Of a DNA stretch of 64,000 nucleotides, positions 14,687 to 23,618 are shown in pieces. The translations under genes were made by a program, and so were the position numbers. Numbering within the stretch: position 1 is the stretch's first letter; every line of letters begins with the position of its first letter. This stretch comes from Bacillota bacterium (GTDB lineage Bacteria; Bacillota; Clostridia; Acetivibrionales; JAFADI01), in the NCBI GenBank assembly GCA_023424965.1, contig JAFADI010000155.1, positions 1 through 64,000 of the forward strand, in the 5' to 3' direction. The notes beneath the pieces were generated by a model. That model was not told the DNA's origin and made no database searches. It saw only the letters and a list, made by a program, of their open reading frames with translations.

Positions 14687-16345
14687 ATGGCCGGAAAAAG
14701 AGCGGGACTGCTTTTTATCGCATTTTTATCACTTTTTATTCTGCTGGTGGGCAGATTCTTCTACCTGCAGATTTTTGACGGGCAAAAGCTGTCAAAGGCA
14801 GCTTCCCTCCAGAGAATATCCAATGCAAAAATAGAAAAGCCCAGGGGAGACATTCTGGATACTAACGGAATCCCTTTTACCGACAGGAGCAAAAAGTCCT
14901 CCCTGGTTTTGAAACCGCTATTCCTCAGGGATAAAAAGGAGGAAGTGGAGAAAATCGCAGAGATACTGGGTATTAAGAGCATCTACCTTTCGCGGGAACT
15001 GGAATCCAGGCGGGAACCCATCGTCATGCAGGCAGATGCGGAAAAGATTGAAAGTGTAAAGGCCCTTGATGTTGAAGGGGTATCGGTGGTGCATTCCCTC
15101 AGGCGATATGATGAGGGTACCCTGGCAAAGCATGTCCTTGGCTATTTAAATAAAATTGACCAGTGCGGAGAGACGGGCATTGAAAAGTCCTATGAAAACT
15201 TCCTCAAATATGATAAGGACAATACCATGAGCGTTATGACGGATGCAAAAAACAACCTCATCAGGGGGATCGGCTACAGGGTACAGAAACCGGAGATGGA
15301 CGAACGAAAGCTCAATGTAAAGCTCACCCTGGACTACCACATTCAAAAAATTGTGGAAGAGGTTCTGGACAAAAACGGGATAAAGGGGGCCGTGGTGGTC
15401 GAGGACGTGGCAACGGGCAATATTCTTGCCATGTCCAGCAAACCAGATTTTGACCCCTATGACGTGGGACGGTACCTATCCAGCGCAAACAACGAGCTTT
15501 TCAACAGGGCGGTGGCCTCCTACGACCTGGGTTCGGTGTTCAAAATCATTGACGCGGCCTGTGCCTTTGAATACGGAAAGCTGCTGGAGGGGGATTTTGA
15601 ATGCACCGGATCCGTGATGATCGGGGACAAGGAATTCAAATGCTCTTCCTATGAAAAGGGAGGAAATGGGAAGGTGGATATGCTGGATGCCTTTTCCCAG
15701 TCCTGCAACTCTTATTTTATATCGCTGGGAATCAATATGGGCAGTGAAAAAATAATCAATATGGCAAAAAGCTTCGGACTGGGGCAGGCCACAGGAATAA
15801 GGGATATGGGTGTGGATGAGGCTTCGGGGGCCCTTCCGGAAGCCGGTAAAAGGTATACCGACGGGGAGATCGCAAACATGTCCATCGGTCAGGGAAACAT
15901 GATGGCCACTCCGTTACAGGTGGCGGACATGGTGGCCACGGTGGCCAACGGGGGCATCAAGAACAGGGTAAACATCATCGACTCCATCGTAGACCGGGAA
16001 GGCAACAAAGTGAAGGACCTGAGGTATCAGGAAGGTACGCGGATTATTTCCAGAACCACGGCAAACAGCCTGAAGAAGCTCATGGAAGAGGTACTGGAAA
16101 GCGGCACCGGGACCAAAGCCAACATCGATGAATATGGCGGCGCCGGGGGAAAAACGGGCACTGCGGAAACCGGACAGGTAATCAATGGGGAAAAGGTGGT
16201 CCAGGCATGGTTTGCCGGATATTTTCCCAAAAGGGACCCGCGGTATTCCGTTGCCGTCTTCATTGAAAACGGAAGGAGCGGAGGGCAAGATGCGGCTCCC
16301 ATCTTTGCGGAAATAGCGTCGGAGATTATAAAGAAAGGGTATTGA
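14687..16345 (+). CDS. Class B penicillin-binding protein (peptidoglycan transpeptidase)
   Basis: The 552 residues comprise a short cytoplasmic tail, one transmembrane helix (about 7-27), a PBP dimerisation domain (about 45-190, with RGDILDTNG near 55) and a C-terminal transpeptidase domain. The three penicillin-binding motifs are present: S283-V-F-K (nucleophile Ser), S-C-N near 339, and K-T-G-T near 488. There is no glycosyltransferase domain and no PASTA repeat. It cross-links peptidoglycan at the outer membrane face. The position after mltG-trmR-trhP matches pbpI (yrrR) of Bacillus, and relation to the SpoVD/PBP2 group is also possible. A hairpin overlaps its ribosome-binding site. Confidence 0.9.
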   Translation: MAGKRAGLLFIAFLSLFILLVGRFFYLQIFDGQKLSKAASLQRISNAKIEKPRGDILDTNGIPFTDRSKKSSLVLKPLFLRDKKEEVEKIAEILGIKSIYLSRELESRREPIVMQADAEKIESVKALDVEGVSVVHSLRRYDEGTLAKHVLGYLNKIDQCGETGIEKSYENFLKYDKDNTMSVMTDAKNNLIRGIGYRVQKPEMDERKLNVKLTLDYHIQKIVEEVLDKNGIKGAVVVEDVATGNILAMSSKPDFDPYDVGRYLSSANNELFNRAVASYDLGSVFKIIDAACAFEYGKLLEGDFECTGSVMIGDKEFKCSSYEKGGNGKVDMLDAFSQSCNSYFISLGINMGSEKIINMAKSFGLGQATGIRDMGVDEASGALPEAGKRYTDGEIANMSIGQGNMMATPLQVADMVATVANGGIKNRVNIIDSIVDREGNKVKDLRYQEGTRIISRTTANSLKKLMEEVLESGTGTKANIDEYGGAGGKTGTAETGQVINGEKVVQAWFAGYFPKRDPRYSVAVFIENGRSGGQDAAPIFAEIASEIIKKGY

Positions 16346-16547
16346 AGGGCAAAAGGGAAGAAAGAAAAACATATGAAAAATCCTGCAGGTCGTCTTTATA
16401 AAAGCTCCTGCAGGATTTTTTCGCTTCCCTGCGCTGTTTCTTCTTATCTTTTTTCGCTTCGCTGTCATGCACTCTTGTTACCGGATTTATCTGCCAGCTG
16501 CGCCTGACTTCCAGCACCAGCTCCGCATATTTTTTCTGTTTTTTCAT
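16326..16547 (-). CDS. Small basic protein of unknown function
   Basis: The frame from ATG 16547 gives 73 residues. The first 45 are strongly basic and look conserved in style (KKYAELVLEVRRSWQINPVT, then KKDKKKQRREAKK), with a GGAAGGTGATGG ribosome-binding site. The last 28 residues are encoded by a hairpin terminator and beyond, and the frame overlaps the 3' end of the PBP gene. The native protein may therefore be shorter, with the present tail created by a lost stop or small indel. It is cytoplasmic, and nucleic-acid binding is plausible from composition only. Confidence 0.45.
   Translation of the reverse strand: MKKQKKYAELVLEVRRSWQINPVTRVHDSEAKKDKKKQRREAKKSCRSFYKDDLQDFSYVFLSSLLPFNTLSL
16376..16421. 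terminator. Bidirectional hairpin terminator
   Basis: AAAAATCCTGCAGG (16376-16389) and CCTGCAGGATTTTT (16407-16420) form a perfect 14-pair stem with an A run on one side and a T run on the other, so it can stop transcription from both sides. Confidence 0.8.
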
Positions 16548-16693
16548 GCCCATCACCTTCCAGGATTATTTTAATTCCTATATTTCTATTGTAGTCCCCA
16601 ATGGAGCATATGTCAAACGACTCCGGAGGAATTAAGGTCCGTGCGAGATTTTCAGCTTGTGCCGAAACGCACATGCCTGATACGGGGGCCGTT

Positions 16694-16760
16694 CTCAACT
16701 TTCCTTGCCGCCGATATAAAAGTTGAGGACTGTCCCCAAAAAAAGAATTCATGATATAAT
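16694..16760 (+). promoter_or_regulatory. Inverted repeat and -10 box upstream of the histidine kinase gene
   Basis: CTCAACTTT (16694-16702) and AAAGTTGAG (16719-16727) are exact inverted repeats, followed by GGACTGTCCCC and a TATAAT box at 16755-16760. No good -35 sits at the right distance, which suggests activator dependence or an old repeat remnant. Nothing else is supported between 16548 and 16822. Confidence 0.35.
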
Positions 16761-16822
16761 AAAGGTACAGGCAATAACTTGCTGGTGTTCTGATTACCGC
16801 AAAATAAAAGGAGACGTGGATT

Positions 16823-18640
16823 TTGAGGGAGAGGTCGCTGCAAAAGCTCCTGAGTTTTAAGAGCGTACAAACAAAGATGCTGCTGGCAATTCTGCTTTTG
16901 ATTGTGATACCCATGCTGTCCATCACTTATATATCGTTTAAAAACTCGGAAAAGTTCATACAGGACAAAATCAGCCAGTCCCACGCACAAATCCTCAGAG
17001 AGCTGGGAGGAAGCGTCAATTCAACCCTGGAGGCGATGATCAACGCATCGAACATGTTTACCCTGGACAAGCAAATCATTGATATCCTGTCGGAAGGGTG
17101 GGACCAAAATCCGGAGGTACAATACAACCACCACCGGCTTGTGAGTGAACAGATGGATAAAGCCAAAAACACCATTCTGCAGAATTTCACACCTTTTATT
17201 TGTGTATTTGACAATTATGGAAACATGTTTGCCTCGGGTACCAAAAGGGATACGGATAACTATGAGAAATATGGAAAAAGCGATTGGCTGTCAGAGACGA
17301 TAGAATTAAATGGATACATGTTGTGGATTGCACCGCAAACTGACTTTGTCCGGACGGAGGAAACGGGGACCGGGCCTTTGATTACGCTGTCCCGCCTCAT
17401 TAAGGGAAGCAGGTCCCAGGGCGGATATGGGGTTATTACCATCAGCATTTCGGAGGAGGAATTCAGAAAAAAGTTATTGCGGCAGGGAGATCCCGGTGAA
17501 GAGCTTTATATCACCGATCAGGAAGGAAATATCATAAGCCATAGCAACCCGGCCCTTGTGGGAGAAAACATCAAGGGTTATCCCTATGCGGACAAAATTT
17601 TTTCCGGAAGCCAGGACTCCTTTATTCAAAAAGTGGACGGTTCCATGAAGTTTATCAGCTATGCCTCCATTGGAGTGACCGGCTGGAAGGTGATTAAAGT
17701 CAGTGAGTATGATACCCTTTTCATGGACTTGCTTTCGAACCGGAATAGTAATATTTTCTTTATTATCATGATTTCGGTGGTATTCATCCTGGTTACTGCT
17801 TTAATTATCTTCAGTATTACCCAGCCCTTAAAGAAGCTGCAACGAACCATGAAATCCGTTGAAGAGGGGAATCTTGACATTACCCTGGCGGTGAAGGGGA
17901 TGGACGAGGTGGCCCAACTGGGCCATGGCTTTAACAGCATGTTGCGCTACATCAATGCCCTGATTGCCAACATCCAGGAAAAGCAAAAAAAGGAAGAGGC
18001 GCTGCGGCTGGAAGTGATGCAGGCCCAAATCAATCCTCACTTTTTATTCAACACCCTGAATACCATCAAGTGGACTGCCATTATCAGCCAGGCAAACAAT
18101 GTGGCCAGCCTCATAGAAGCACTGGGGCGTATCCTGGAAATGAGCGTCAAGGATATTCAGGCGCTGATCACCTTAAAAGATGAGGTGGAGAATCTAAAAA
18201 GCTATTTGCAGCTCCAAAAGGCAAGGTATAACCAGCGGTTTGAAGAACACATCCATATCCCTGCGGAACTGGAAAACGTGAAAATTCCTAGGCTGATCCT
18301 TCAGCCCCTGGTTGAGAACTCGATTATCCATGGCTTGAAGGAAGACAAGGCCGGTAACATAAAAATAGAAATCCGTGCGGTAAAGGAAGGGGAGGATATC
18401 CTGCTTACGGTGTATGACAACGGTGCGGGAATCGAAACTCAAAGGCTCAGGGAAATCCTTGATGACAACCGGACCGATGAATACCGGAACCGCTTCAGCC
18501 GTATCGGAGTTCAAAATGTCCATAAACGCGTTCAACTGATGTTCGGGGAAAAATACGGGCTCAGCATAAGAAGCGTGCGGGGGGAGTATACCGAGGTTGA
18601 AGTTCGAATGCCCCTGGGAAGAGAGGAAAATAAAGTATGA
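16823..18640 (+). CDS. YesM-type sensor histidine kinase
   Basis: This 605-residue membrane kinase has TM1 at about 15-35, an extracellular Cache-like sensor (about 40-300), TM2 near 305-330, HAMP (about 333-385) and a His_kinase domain with the LytS/YesM H-box NPHFLFN (His at about 406). A HATPase_c domain with LILQPLVENSIIHG and YDNGAGI (about 532) closes it. It phosphorylates the response regulator encoded next to it, whose start overlaps its stop (ATGA). The TTG start at 16823 follows AAAGGAGA. The adjacent transporter suggests it senses a carbohydrate or a binding protein-ligand complex outside the cell. Confidence 0.92.
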   Translation: MRERSLQKLLSFKSVQTKMLLAILLLIVIPMLSITYISFKNSEKFIQDKISQSHAQILRELGGSVNSTLEAMINASNMFTLDKQIIDILSEGWDQNPEVQYNHHRLVSEQMDKAKNTILQNFTPFICVFDNYGNMFASGTKRDTDNYEKYGKSDWLSETIELNGYMLWIAPQTDFVRTEETGTGPLITLSRLIKGSRSQGGYGVITISISEEEFRKKLLRQGDPGEELYITDQEGNIISHSNPALVGENIKGYPYADKIFSGSQDSFIQKVDGSMKFISYASIGVTGWKVIKVSEYDTLFMDLLSNRNSNIFFIIMISVVFILVTALIIFSITQPLKKLQRTMKSVEEGNLDITLAVKGMDEVAQLGHGFNSMLRYINALIANIQEKQKKEEALRLEVMQAQINPHFLFNTLNTIKWTAIISQANNVASLIEALGRILEMSVKDIQALITLKDEVENLKSYLQLQKARYNQRFEEHIHIPAELENVKIPRLILQPLVENSIIHGLKEDKAGNIKIEIRAVKEGEDILLTVYDNGAGIETQRLREILDDNRTDEYRNRFSRIGVQNVHKRVQLMFGEKYGLSIRSVRGEYTEVEVRMPLGREENKV

Positions 18641-20220
18641 CGCGAATATTGATTGTAGATGATGAGATACTGATAAGGGTGGGCTTGCGGTCGGCGGTTG
18701 ACTGGCAGACCCACGGCTTTGAAATCGCCGGGGAAGCCAGCAATGGAAAAGAGGCCCTTGCCAAACTGATGGAAGGCAATGTGGATATTTTGCTCACCGA
18801 CATTAAAATGCCGGAGATGGATGGCATTGAACTGCTGGAAGAAATAAAAAAACGGAAACTTCAGGTCAAATCCATCGTTCTGAGCTGCCACGATGACTAT
18901 GAGTATGTGCGGGAAGCCTTAAAACTGGGAGCCCATGATTATCTGCTGAAGCTTTCCTTAAATCCGGAAAAACTGTTGCACATGCTGGCGGAGTTAAGGA
19001 ATGAACTTGAAACCTCCCAGAGAACCCAGGCTCCCGCCAGGGATGAGCGCATGCAGGAAAACTGGCTCAAGCTGCTCTATCAATTCAGTGAACCGGTGTG
19101 GGAAGAACAGAAGGCCCTGGGAACAAGAGTAAGGGAGGAGGGCATCGCTGTTTTCGCCCTGCGCATCGATTCCTATTCCGACCTCCACCGGCAGGGAAGA
19201 TTTGCGGACAAGGCACTGCTCAACAATACGGTAAACAGCATTATCAATAATGTCATCAACGATTATGCCTGCGGAGATTCCTTTGCTCTGGAAGAAGGCC
19301 GCTTTGCCGCCGTCATTAATCACAAGGGCGGGGACCGGAGCATTTTGGGGCAAATGGCAGGCAACCTTCAACAGGCGGTCAAAAGATATATGCAGATTAC
19401 GCTGTCTCTGGGAATCAGCGAGGGTCACGAAAATCCAGCAATGCTCAATCCGGCGTTTTCACAGGCCTATAAAGCGCTGGGCAGGAAGTTTTTCCTCGGG
19501 AAAGAGACGGTTTGCTTTTACGCAGATATTCCAAAACCCGAAATTACAGATAAAAGGATGTTATTTACGACGGAAATGGAAGAAAGCCTGCAGTTGGCCA
19601 TCGAGCTCAACCAGGCCCAGGAGGCCGGAGAAATTCTGGCGGCCTTCCTTGACAGGATTCAAAGCGGCGGAAACTATACCCAGGAGGCCATTCACAGGGC
19701 ACTGGACGACATCTTTTTCCTGCTCTCGAAGGAATTGAAAATATTTGATAAAAATTTGGAGGAGGTTCCCTTTCTCGATGGAAATATGCCCCAGCACACG
19801 GCAAGAGAAATGGAATACTTTGAAGACTTGAGGGTGTGGCTGCCGTCCCTGGCCGAAAGCTTTTTCGGTGCGGTCTCCCCACTGAAGACTTCCATGCAGC
19901 GGGAAGAGATCCGCAAGGCGCTGGAGCTGATCGTATCCCGCTATCACGAAAATCTCACCGTTACGCGGGTCGCACAGCATGTAAGCATGAGTGAAAACTA
20001 TTTAAGCCACCTGTTCAAAAAGGAAGTGGGAGAGGCTTTTACAGAATACCTCACCAAGTACCGTATTGAGAGGGCAAAGGAAATGCTGAGGAACTCCGGT
20101 GCCCGGGTCAACGAGATTGCAGAGAAGGTGGGGTATGAAAACATCTACTATTTCAGCAATGTTTTCAAGAAATATACGGGGGTCAGCCCCATCGAGTACA
20201 GAAAAAGGATAAAAGTGTAA
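18637..20220 (+). CDS. YesN-type response regulator, AraC-family DNA-binding domain
   Basis: The 527 residues begin with a receiver domain (1-120; acidic pocket ILIVDDE, phospho-acceptor D55 in LLTDIKMPEMDG, Lys in LLKLSLNP), then a long central linker of about 270 residues, then two AraC-type helix-turn-helix motifs at about 425-527 (ARVAQHVSMSENYLSHLFKK-like, then NEIAEKVGYENIYYFSNVFKKYTG). It should activate the ABC-transporter operon that starts 178 bases downstream. Two direct repeats in that gap are plausible binding sites. The start overlaps the kinase stop by four bases, so the two are translationally coupled. Confidence 0.93.
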   Translation: MTRILIVDDEILIRVGLRSAVDWQTHGFEIAGEASNGKEALAKLMEGNVDILLTDIKMPEMDGIELLEEIKKRKLQVKSIVLSCHDDYEYVREALKLGAHDYLLKLSLNPEKLLHMLAELRNELETSQRTQAPARDERMQENWLKLLYQFSEPVWEEQKALGTRVREEGIAVFALRIDSYSDLHRQGRFADKALLNNTVNSIINNVINDYACGDSFALEEGRFAAVINHKGGDRSILGQMAGNLQQAVKRYMQITLSLGISEGHENPAMLNPAFSQAYKALGRKFFLGKETVCFYADIPKPEITDKRMLFTTEMEESLQLAIELNQAQEAGEILAAFLDRIQSGGNYTQEAIHRALDDIFFLLSKELKIFDKNLEEVPFLDGNMPQHTAREMEYFEDLRVWLPSLAESFFGAVSPLKTSMQREEIRKALELIVSRYHENLTVTRVAQHVSMSENYLSHLFKKEVGEAFTEYLTKYRIERAKEMLRNSGARVNEIAEKVGYENIYYFSNVFKKYTGVSPIEYRKRIKV

Positions 20221-20224
20221 AGTG

Positions 20225-20355
20225 GAAATTTATAAAGATCTGGTAGAAATTTATAAAGGCTGCCGAAGAAGGGAAAGGCAGCTTTTATCATTGTAGAAAA
20301 TTACAAATTTCACAAAGCAGGCTTTATTTTTTGGCGTACCCGGAGGCTCTATAAT
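20225..20355 (+). promoter_or_regulatory. Direct repeats and -10 box upstream of the sugar ABC operon
   Basis: GAAATTTATAAAG occurs twice (20225-20237 and 20246-20258), 21 bp apart, about two helical turns, as expected for an AraC-type dimer. A weaker GAAAATTACAAA copy starts at 20296. A TATAAT box (20350-20355) precedes the binding-protein gene and lacks a good -35, consistent with activation by the upstream regulator. A short GCTGCC/GGCAGC hairpin with TTTT (20259-20286) may end the kinase-regulator transcript. Confidence 0.5.
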
Positions 20356-20397
20356 TGAACTATCAAATCAAACCATATCAAAGGAGGAAACAACAAC

Positions 20398-21777
20398 ATG
20401 AAAAGAATTGCAGGTTTAATATTAGTACTGGCTCTTCTGACCTCCGTGTTTGCGGGCTGCGGTTCTGATGGAAAGACTCCTGCGGCAGAACAAAAGCCTT
20501 CGGATACCCAAAAGGCCGCCGAGCCGCAGAAACAGGTGAAGATTTCATTCTGGGGAGGGATCCCGGCTGAATCCGGTCCACAGAATGCCGTCGATGCGTG
20601 GAACAAGCAAAACCCCGATATTCAGGTGGAATATGTCCGGTACGTCAATGACGAGAGCGGCAACACAAAGCTGGATACAGCGCTTCTTTCGGGGATGAAC
20701 TGCGATCTGTTCACCAGCCATGGCGCCGACCGCTCCGTGGCACGGATCACCGCCGGTATGGCGCATCCATTGACGGACTACTTGAAAAAGGACAACATGG
20801 ACGTTGAGAAGATGTTCGGTGCAGGATATTATAAATACAACGATACGGTTTTCGGTATCCCCGATACCAATCCGGCAGACTTTCTATGGTTGAACAAAAC
20901 CATGTTCGACAAGGCCGGCATTCCCATTCCTACAGACTGGACCATCAGCGAATTTAAGGAAATTGCCGGGAAGCTGACCTCAGGGACCGGGGCAAATAAG
21001 GTTTACGGTGCCTTTATGTACCCGGGATGGTCGGACAACTGGATGAGACCGGCTTTTTCGGTTCTCGGGCCGGATTCCTATTCTGAAAAAATGTCCTTTA
21101 ACCTGGAAAACGAATATTTCAAAAAAGTACTGCAAATGCGCTATGACATGGAAGTTGTCGACAAATCCTGGGTTCCCGTTGCAGATGTAATTACTCAAAA
21201 GCTGACCGCCCAGGACATGTACTTTAAAGGAAAGGTGGCCATGGCTTGGGCCGGGAGCTTCCTTCTGCGGTATGTCAAGGATGATAAGAACTACCCCCAT
21301 GATTTTGTTTCCGCCTTTGCCCCCGTTCCTAAATGGGATAAGGGCCAGAGCAACTATTACAACACTGCCGGCGCGGTGGACGCTGTGGTCTCCATCAATA
21401 AAATGAGCCAGAACAAGGATGCGGCGTGGACTTTCATGAAATGGTGGGTGACAGAGGGCTTCCCTACCTATGCGGTGCCTTTCGGTAAAATTCCTTCCTA
21501 TACCGCGGCAGACAAGTCCAAGATGGAAGCGGCGCTCCTGGATACCGATGCGGTTAAGAAGAAAATCGACCTTGAATCCTTCAAAAGGGTATTCGTAGGG
21601 GATACTGCAGCAACGGGCGCCTTCTTTACAACGCCTTTGACACCGGCCAGAAATGAAGTAGCCACCATGTTTACCCGTGAGGTGGAGAAATGCCTGGCAG
21701 GAAAGCAAACGGTGGACCAGACCATCGACAGTATGAAGAAGCAGGCGCAGGAGATCACTGAAAATAGAAACAAATAG
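20398..21777 (+). CDS. Sugar ABC transporter substrate-binding lipoprotein
   Basis: The 459-residue protein starts with a lipoprotein signal whose lipobox is SVFAGC (lipidated Cys at residue 21), then a Glu/Lys/Pro/Ala-rich linker and a type-1 extracellular solute-binding domain (family SBP_bac_1/8). Typical features are VKISFWGG at the domain start, LLSGMNCDLFTSHGAD, and AMAWAGSFLL later. It captures an oligosaccharide or sugar outside the membrane and hands it to the two permeases encoded next. The exact ligand cannot be read from sequence. A stable hairpin follows the gene, as is usual where the binding protein must be made in excess. Confidence 0.93.
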   Translation: MKRIAGLILVLALLTSVFAGCGSDGKTPAAEQKPSDTQKAAEPQKQVKISFWGGIPAESGPQNAVDAWNKQNPDIQVEYVRYVNDESGNTKLDTALLSGMNCDLFTSHGADRSVARITAGMAHPLTDYLKKDNMDVEKMFGAGYYKYNDTVFGIPDTNPADFLWLNKTMFDKAGIPIPTDWTISEFKEIAGKLTSGTGANKVYGAFMYPGWSDNWMRPAFSVLGPDSYSEKMSFNLENEYFKKVLQMRYDMEVVDKSWVPVADVITQKLTAQDMYFKGKVAMAWAGSFLLRYVKDDKNYPHDFVSAFAPVPKWDKGQSNYYNTAGAVDAVVSINKMSQNKDAAWTFMKWWVTEGFPTYAVPFGKIPSYTAADKSKMEAALLDTDAVKKKIDLESFKRVFVGDTAATGAFFTTPLTPARNEVATMFTREVEKCLAGKQTVDQTIDSMKKQAQEITENRNK

Positions 21778-21795
21778 GAAAGTGAACTGATTTTA

Positions 21796-21830
21796 TGAAG
21801 GGTGCAATGAAAATTGCCCCTTCATTTTAT
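21796..21830 (+). terminator. Intercistronic hairpin / partial terminator
   Basis: TGAAGGGTGCAAT (21796-21808) pairs with ATTGCCCCTTCA (21813-21824) with one mismatch and a GAAA loop, then TTTTAT. It separates the binding-protein gene from the permeases and should favour higher binding-protein expression. It also covers the upstream ATG at 21795, which argues against that start for the permease. Confidence 0.65.
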
Positions 21831-21851
21831 AAAAGAAATGGAGTGGGTTTC

Positions 21852-22745
21852 ATGGTATCAAAGAGAAATATAAAAAAATATTTGACGGGCTATATGTTCA
21901 TTCTTCCCAACCTGCTCGGTTTTCTGATCTTTGTGCTGCTGCCGGTGGTATTTTCCTTCCTGCTGTCCTTTTGCGAATGGAATCTTTTTTCGGGAATCTC
22001 GGGCATACGGTTTATCGGGGTGAAAAACTTCCAGGAAATGGCCAAAAGCGAAATTGTATTGAAGTCTCTGGCAAACAACCTTGTATTTTCACTTTTTACT
22101 GTGCTTTTTATCGTGGCGTTATCGTTGATGCTGGCACTGCTTTTAAATAGAAAGCTGATCGGGAAATCGGTTCTGCGGGGAATGTTCTTCTTTCCCTATG
22201 TATCCAATATCGTTGCAATCTGTATTGTGTGGATGGCATTATTCAACCGGGACAGCGGACCTATCAACATGCTGCTGGCAAACCTGGGAGTGTCTTCCGT
22301 GCCCGGCTGGCTTACCGATGGTGCCTGGGCGCTGCCGTCCATCATGATCGTGACCATTTGGATCAATGTGGGTTATGTAATGGTGATCTACCTGGCCGGT
22401 CTGCAAGGAGTTCCGGAGGAACTGTATGAAGCGGCACAGATGGATGGGGCCAATGCATTGCAGAAATTCTTCAGTGTTACGCTGCCCTGCATATCTCCTA
22501 CCACCTTTTTTGTCGTCATTATTACGTTGATAAATTCCTTCAAGGTGTTTGGCCCGGTCAATATCATGACCCAGGGGGGACCCGGCGATTCAACCTACGT
22601 ACTGGTTTATTATATATTTATTACCGCCTTCAGGCATTATCGCATGGGTTATGGAGCCGCGATGGCCTGGCTGCTGTTCGTTATCATCTTTGCAATCACG
22701 CTTGTCCAGTGGAGAGGGCAAAAGAAATGGGTCAGTTATATGTAA
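21852..22745 (+). CDS. Sugar ABC transporter permease (MalF/UgpA/LacF type)
   Basis: The 297-residue integral membrane permease has six predicted transmembrane segments and the EAA loop EELYEAAQMDGANALQKFFS near residue 195-215, the contact for the ATPase. The start is placed at ATG 21852 (MVSKRN), which has GGAG ten bases upstream, rather than the in-frame ATG at 21795 that lies in a hairpin. It forms the translocation channel with the next gene product. No ATPase gene lies in this operon, so a shared MsmX-type ATPase is likely encoded elsewhere. Confidence 0.92.
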   Translation: MVSKRNIKKYLTGYMFILPNLLGFLIFVLLPVVFSFLLSFCEWNLFSGISGIRFIGVKNFQEMAKSEIVLKSLANNLVFSLFTVLFIVALSLMLALLLNRKLIGKSVLRGMFFFPYVSNIVAICIVWMALFNRDSGPINMLLANLGVSSVPGWLTDGAWALPSIMIVTIWINVGYVMVIYLAGLQGVPEELYEAAQMDGANALQKFFSVTLPCISPTTFFVVIITLINSFKVFGPVNIMTQGGPGDSTYVLVYYIFITAFRHYRMGYGAAMAWLLFVIIFAITLVQWRGQKKWVSYM

Positions 22746-22759
22746 ATGAGGAGACCGTT

Positions 22760-23599
22760 ATGGATAAGAGATTTGACATGAGCAAAATCCGAAATATTAC
22801 AGTGAGCCTTTTAACCGCAGTTATGGCCATCATTTGGATCGTTCCCTTCCTCTGGATGCTGTCCACATCCTTTAAGCCCAATACCCAGATTTTTGACTTT
22901 CCGGTGGCCTGGATACCGAAAACCCCCATCCTGGACAATTTTTCGGAGGTTTGGATGGGGAGGCATCCCTTTCACATATTCTATTTCAACTCTTTGCTGG
23001 TAACCCTGGTTACGGTGGTGGGTGCCGTTATGGTGAGTTCCATGGCGGCCTACGGCTTTGCAAGGCTGCAGTTTCCCGGGAGAGACGCCATCTTTCTGCT
23101 GTTTTTGGCAACGATGATGATTCCTACCCAGGTGACCTTGATCCCCAGGTTTGTGCTCTTTAACCTGATGGGTATCCTGGATTCCCACTGGGCGTTGATT
23201 TTACCGGGGTTGTTCAACGTATTCTGTACCTTTCTCATGCGCCAGTTTTATCTGCAGATTCCTTTTGCGCTTTCAGAATCTGCCCAGCTGGACGGGGCCG
23301 GAGAGTTCAGAATCTGGTACCAGATTATCATGCCTCTGACAAAGCCGGCGCTGGTCACCATGGTGATATTGATTTTTACCTGGACCTGGAATGACTATGA
23401 AAATCCGTTGATATTCCTGACCAGCCAGAAGCTTTTCACCATCCCCCTGGGCTTGAACAACTTTATTGATGAATACGGAACCCAATATGGGCCGATGATG
23501 GCTGCAGCCGTTTGTTCCCTGATCCCGATGTTCATTATATTCATTTCAGGGCAGAAATACTTTGTCGCAGGGGTGGCCTCTTCGGGCATCAAGGGGTAA
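22760..23599 (+). CDS. Sugar ABC transporter permease (MalG/UgpE type)
   Basis: The 279-residue second permease has six transmembrane segments and the EAA loop SESAQLDGAGEFRIWYQII near 185-205. The start ATG at 22760 follows GAGGAG; an in-frame ATG at 22709 would overlap the previous gene and lacks a site. It pairs with the preceding permease. The C-terminus ends KYFVAGVASSGIKG, a pattern seen in this family. The FAD oxidoreductase gene starts 19 bases after its stop. Confidence 0.92.
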   Translation: MDKRFDMSKIRNITVSLLTAVMAIIWIVPFLWMLSTSFKPNTQIFDFPVAWIPKTPILDNFSEVWMGRHPFHIFYFNSLLVTLVTVVGAVMVSSMAAYGFARLQFPGRDAIFLLFLATMMIPTQVTLIPRFVLFNLMGILDSHWALILPGLFNVFCTFLMRQFYLQIPFALSESAQLDGAGEFRIWYQIIMPLTKPALVTMVILIFTWTWNDYENPLIFLTSQKLFTIPLGLNNFIDEYGTQYGPMMAAAVCSLIPMFIIFISGQKYFVAGVASSGIKG

Positions 23600-23618
23600 T
23601 TTGGAAGGAGGAGACAGG

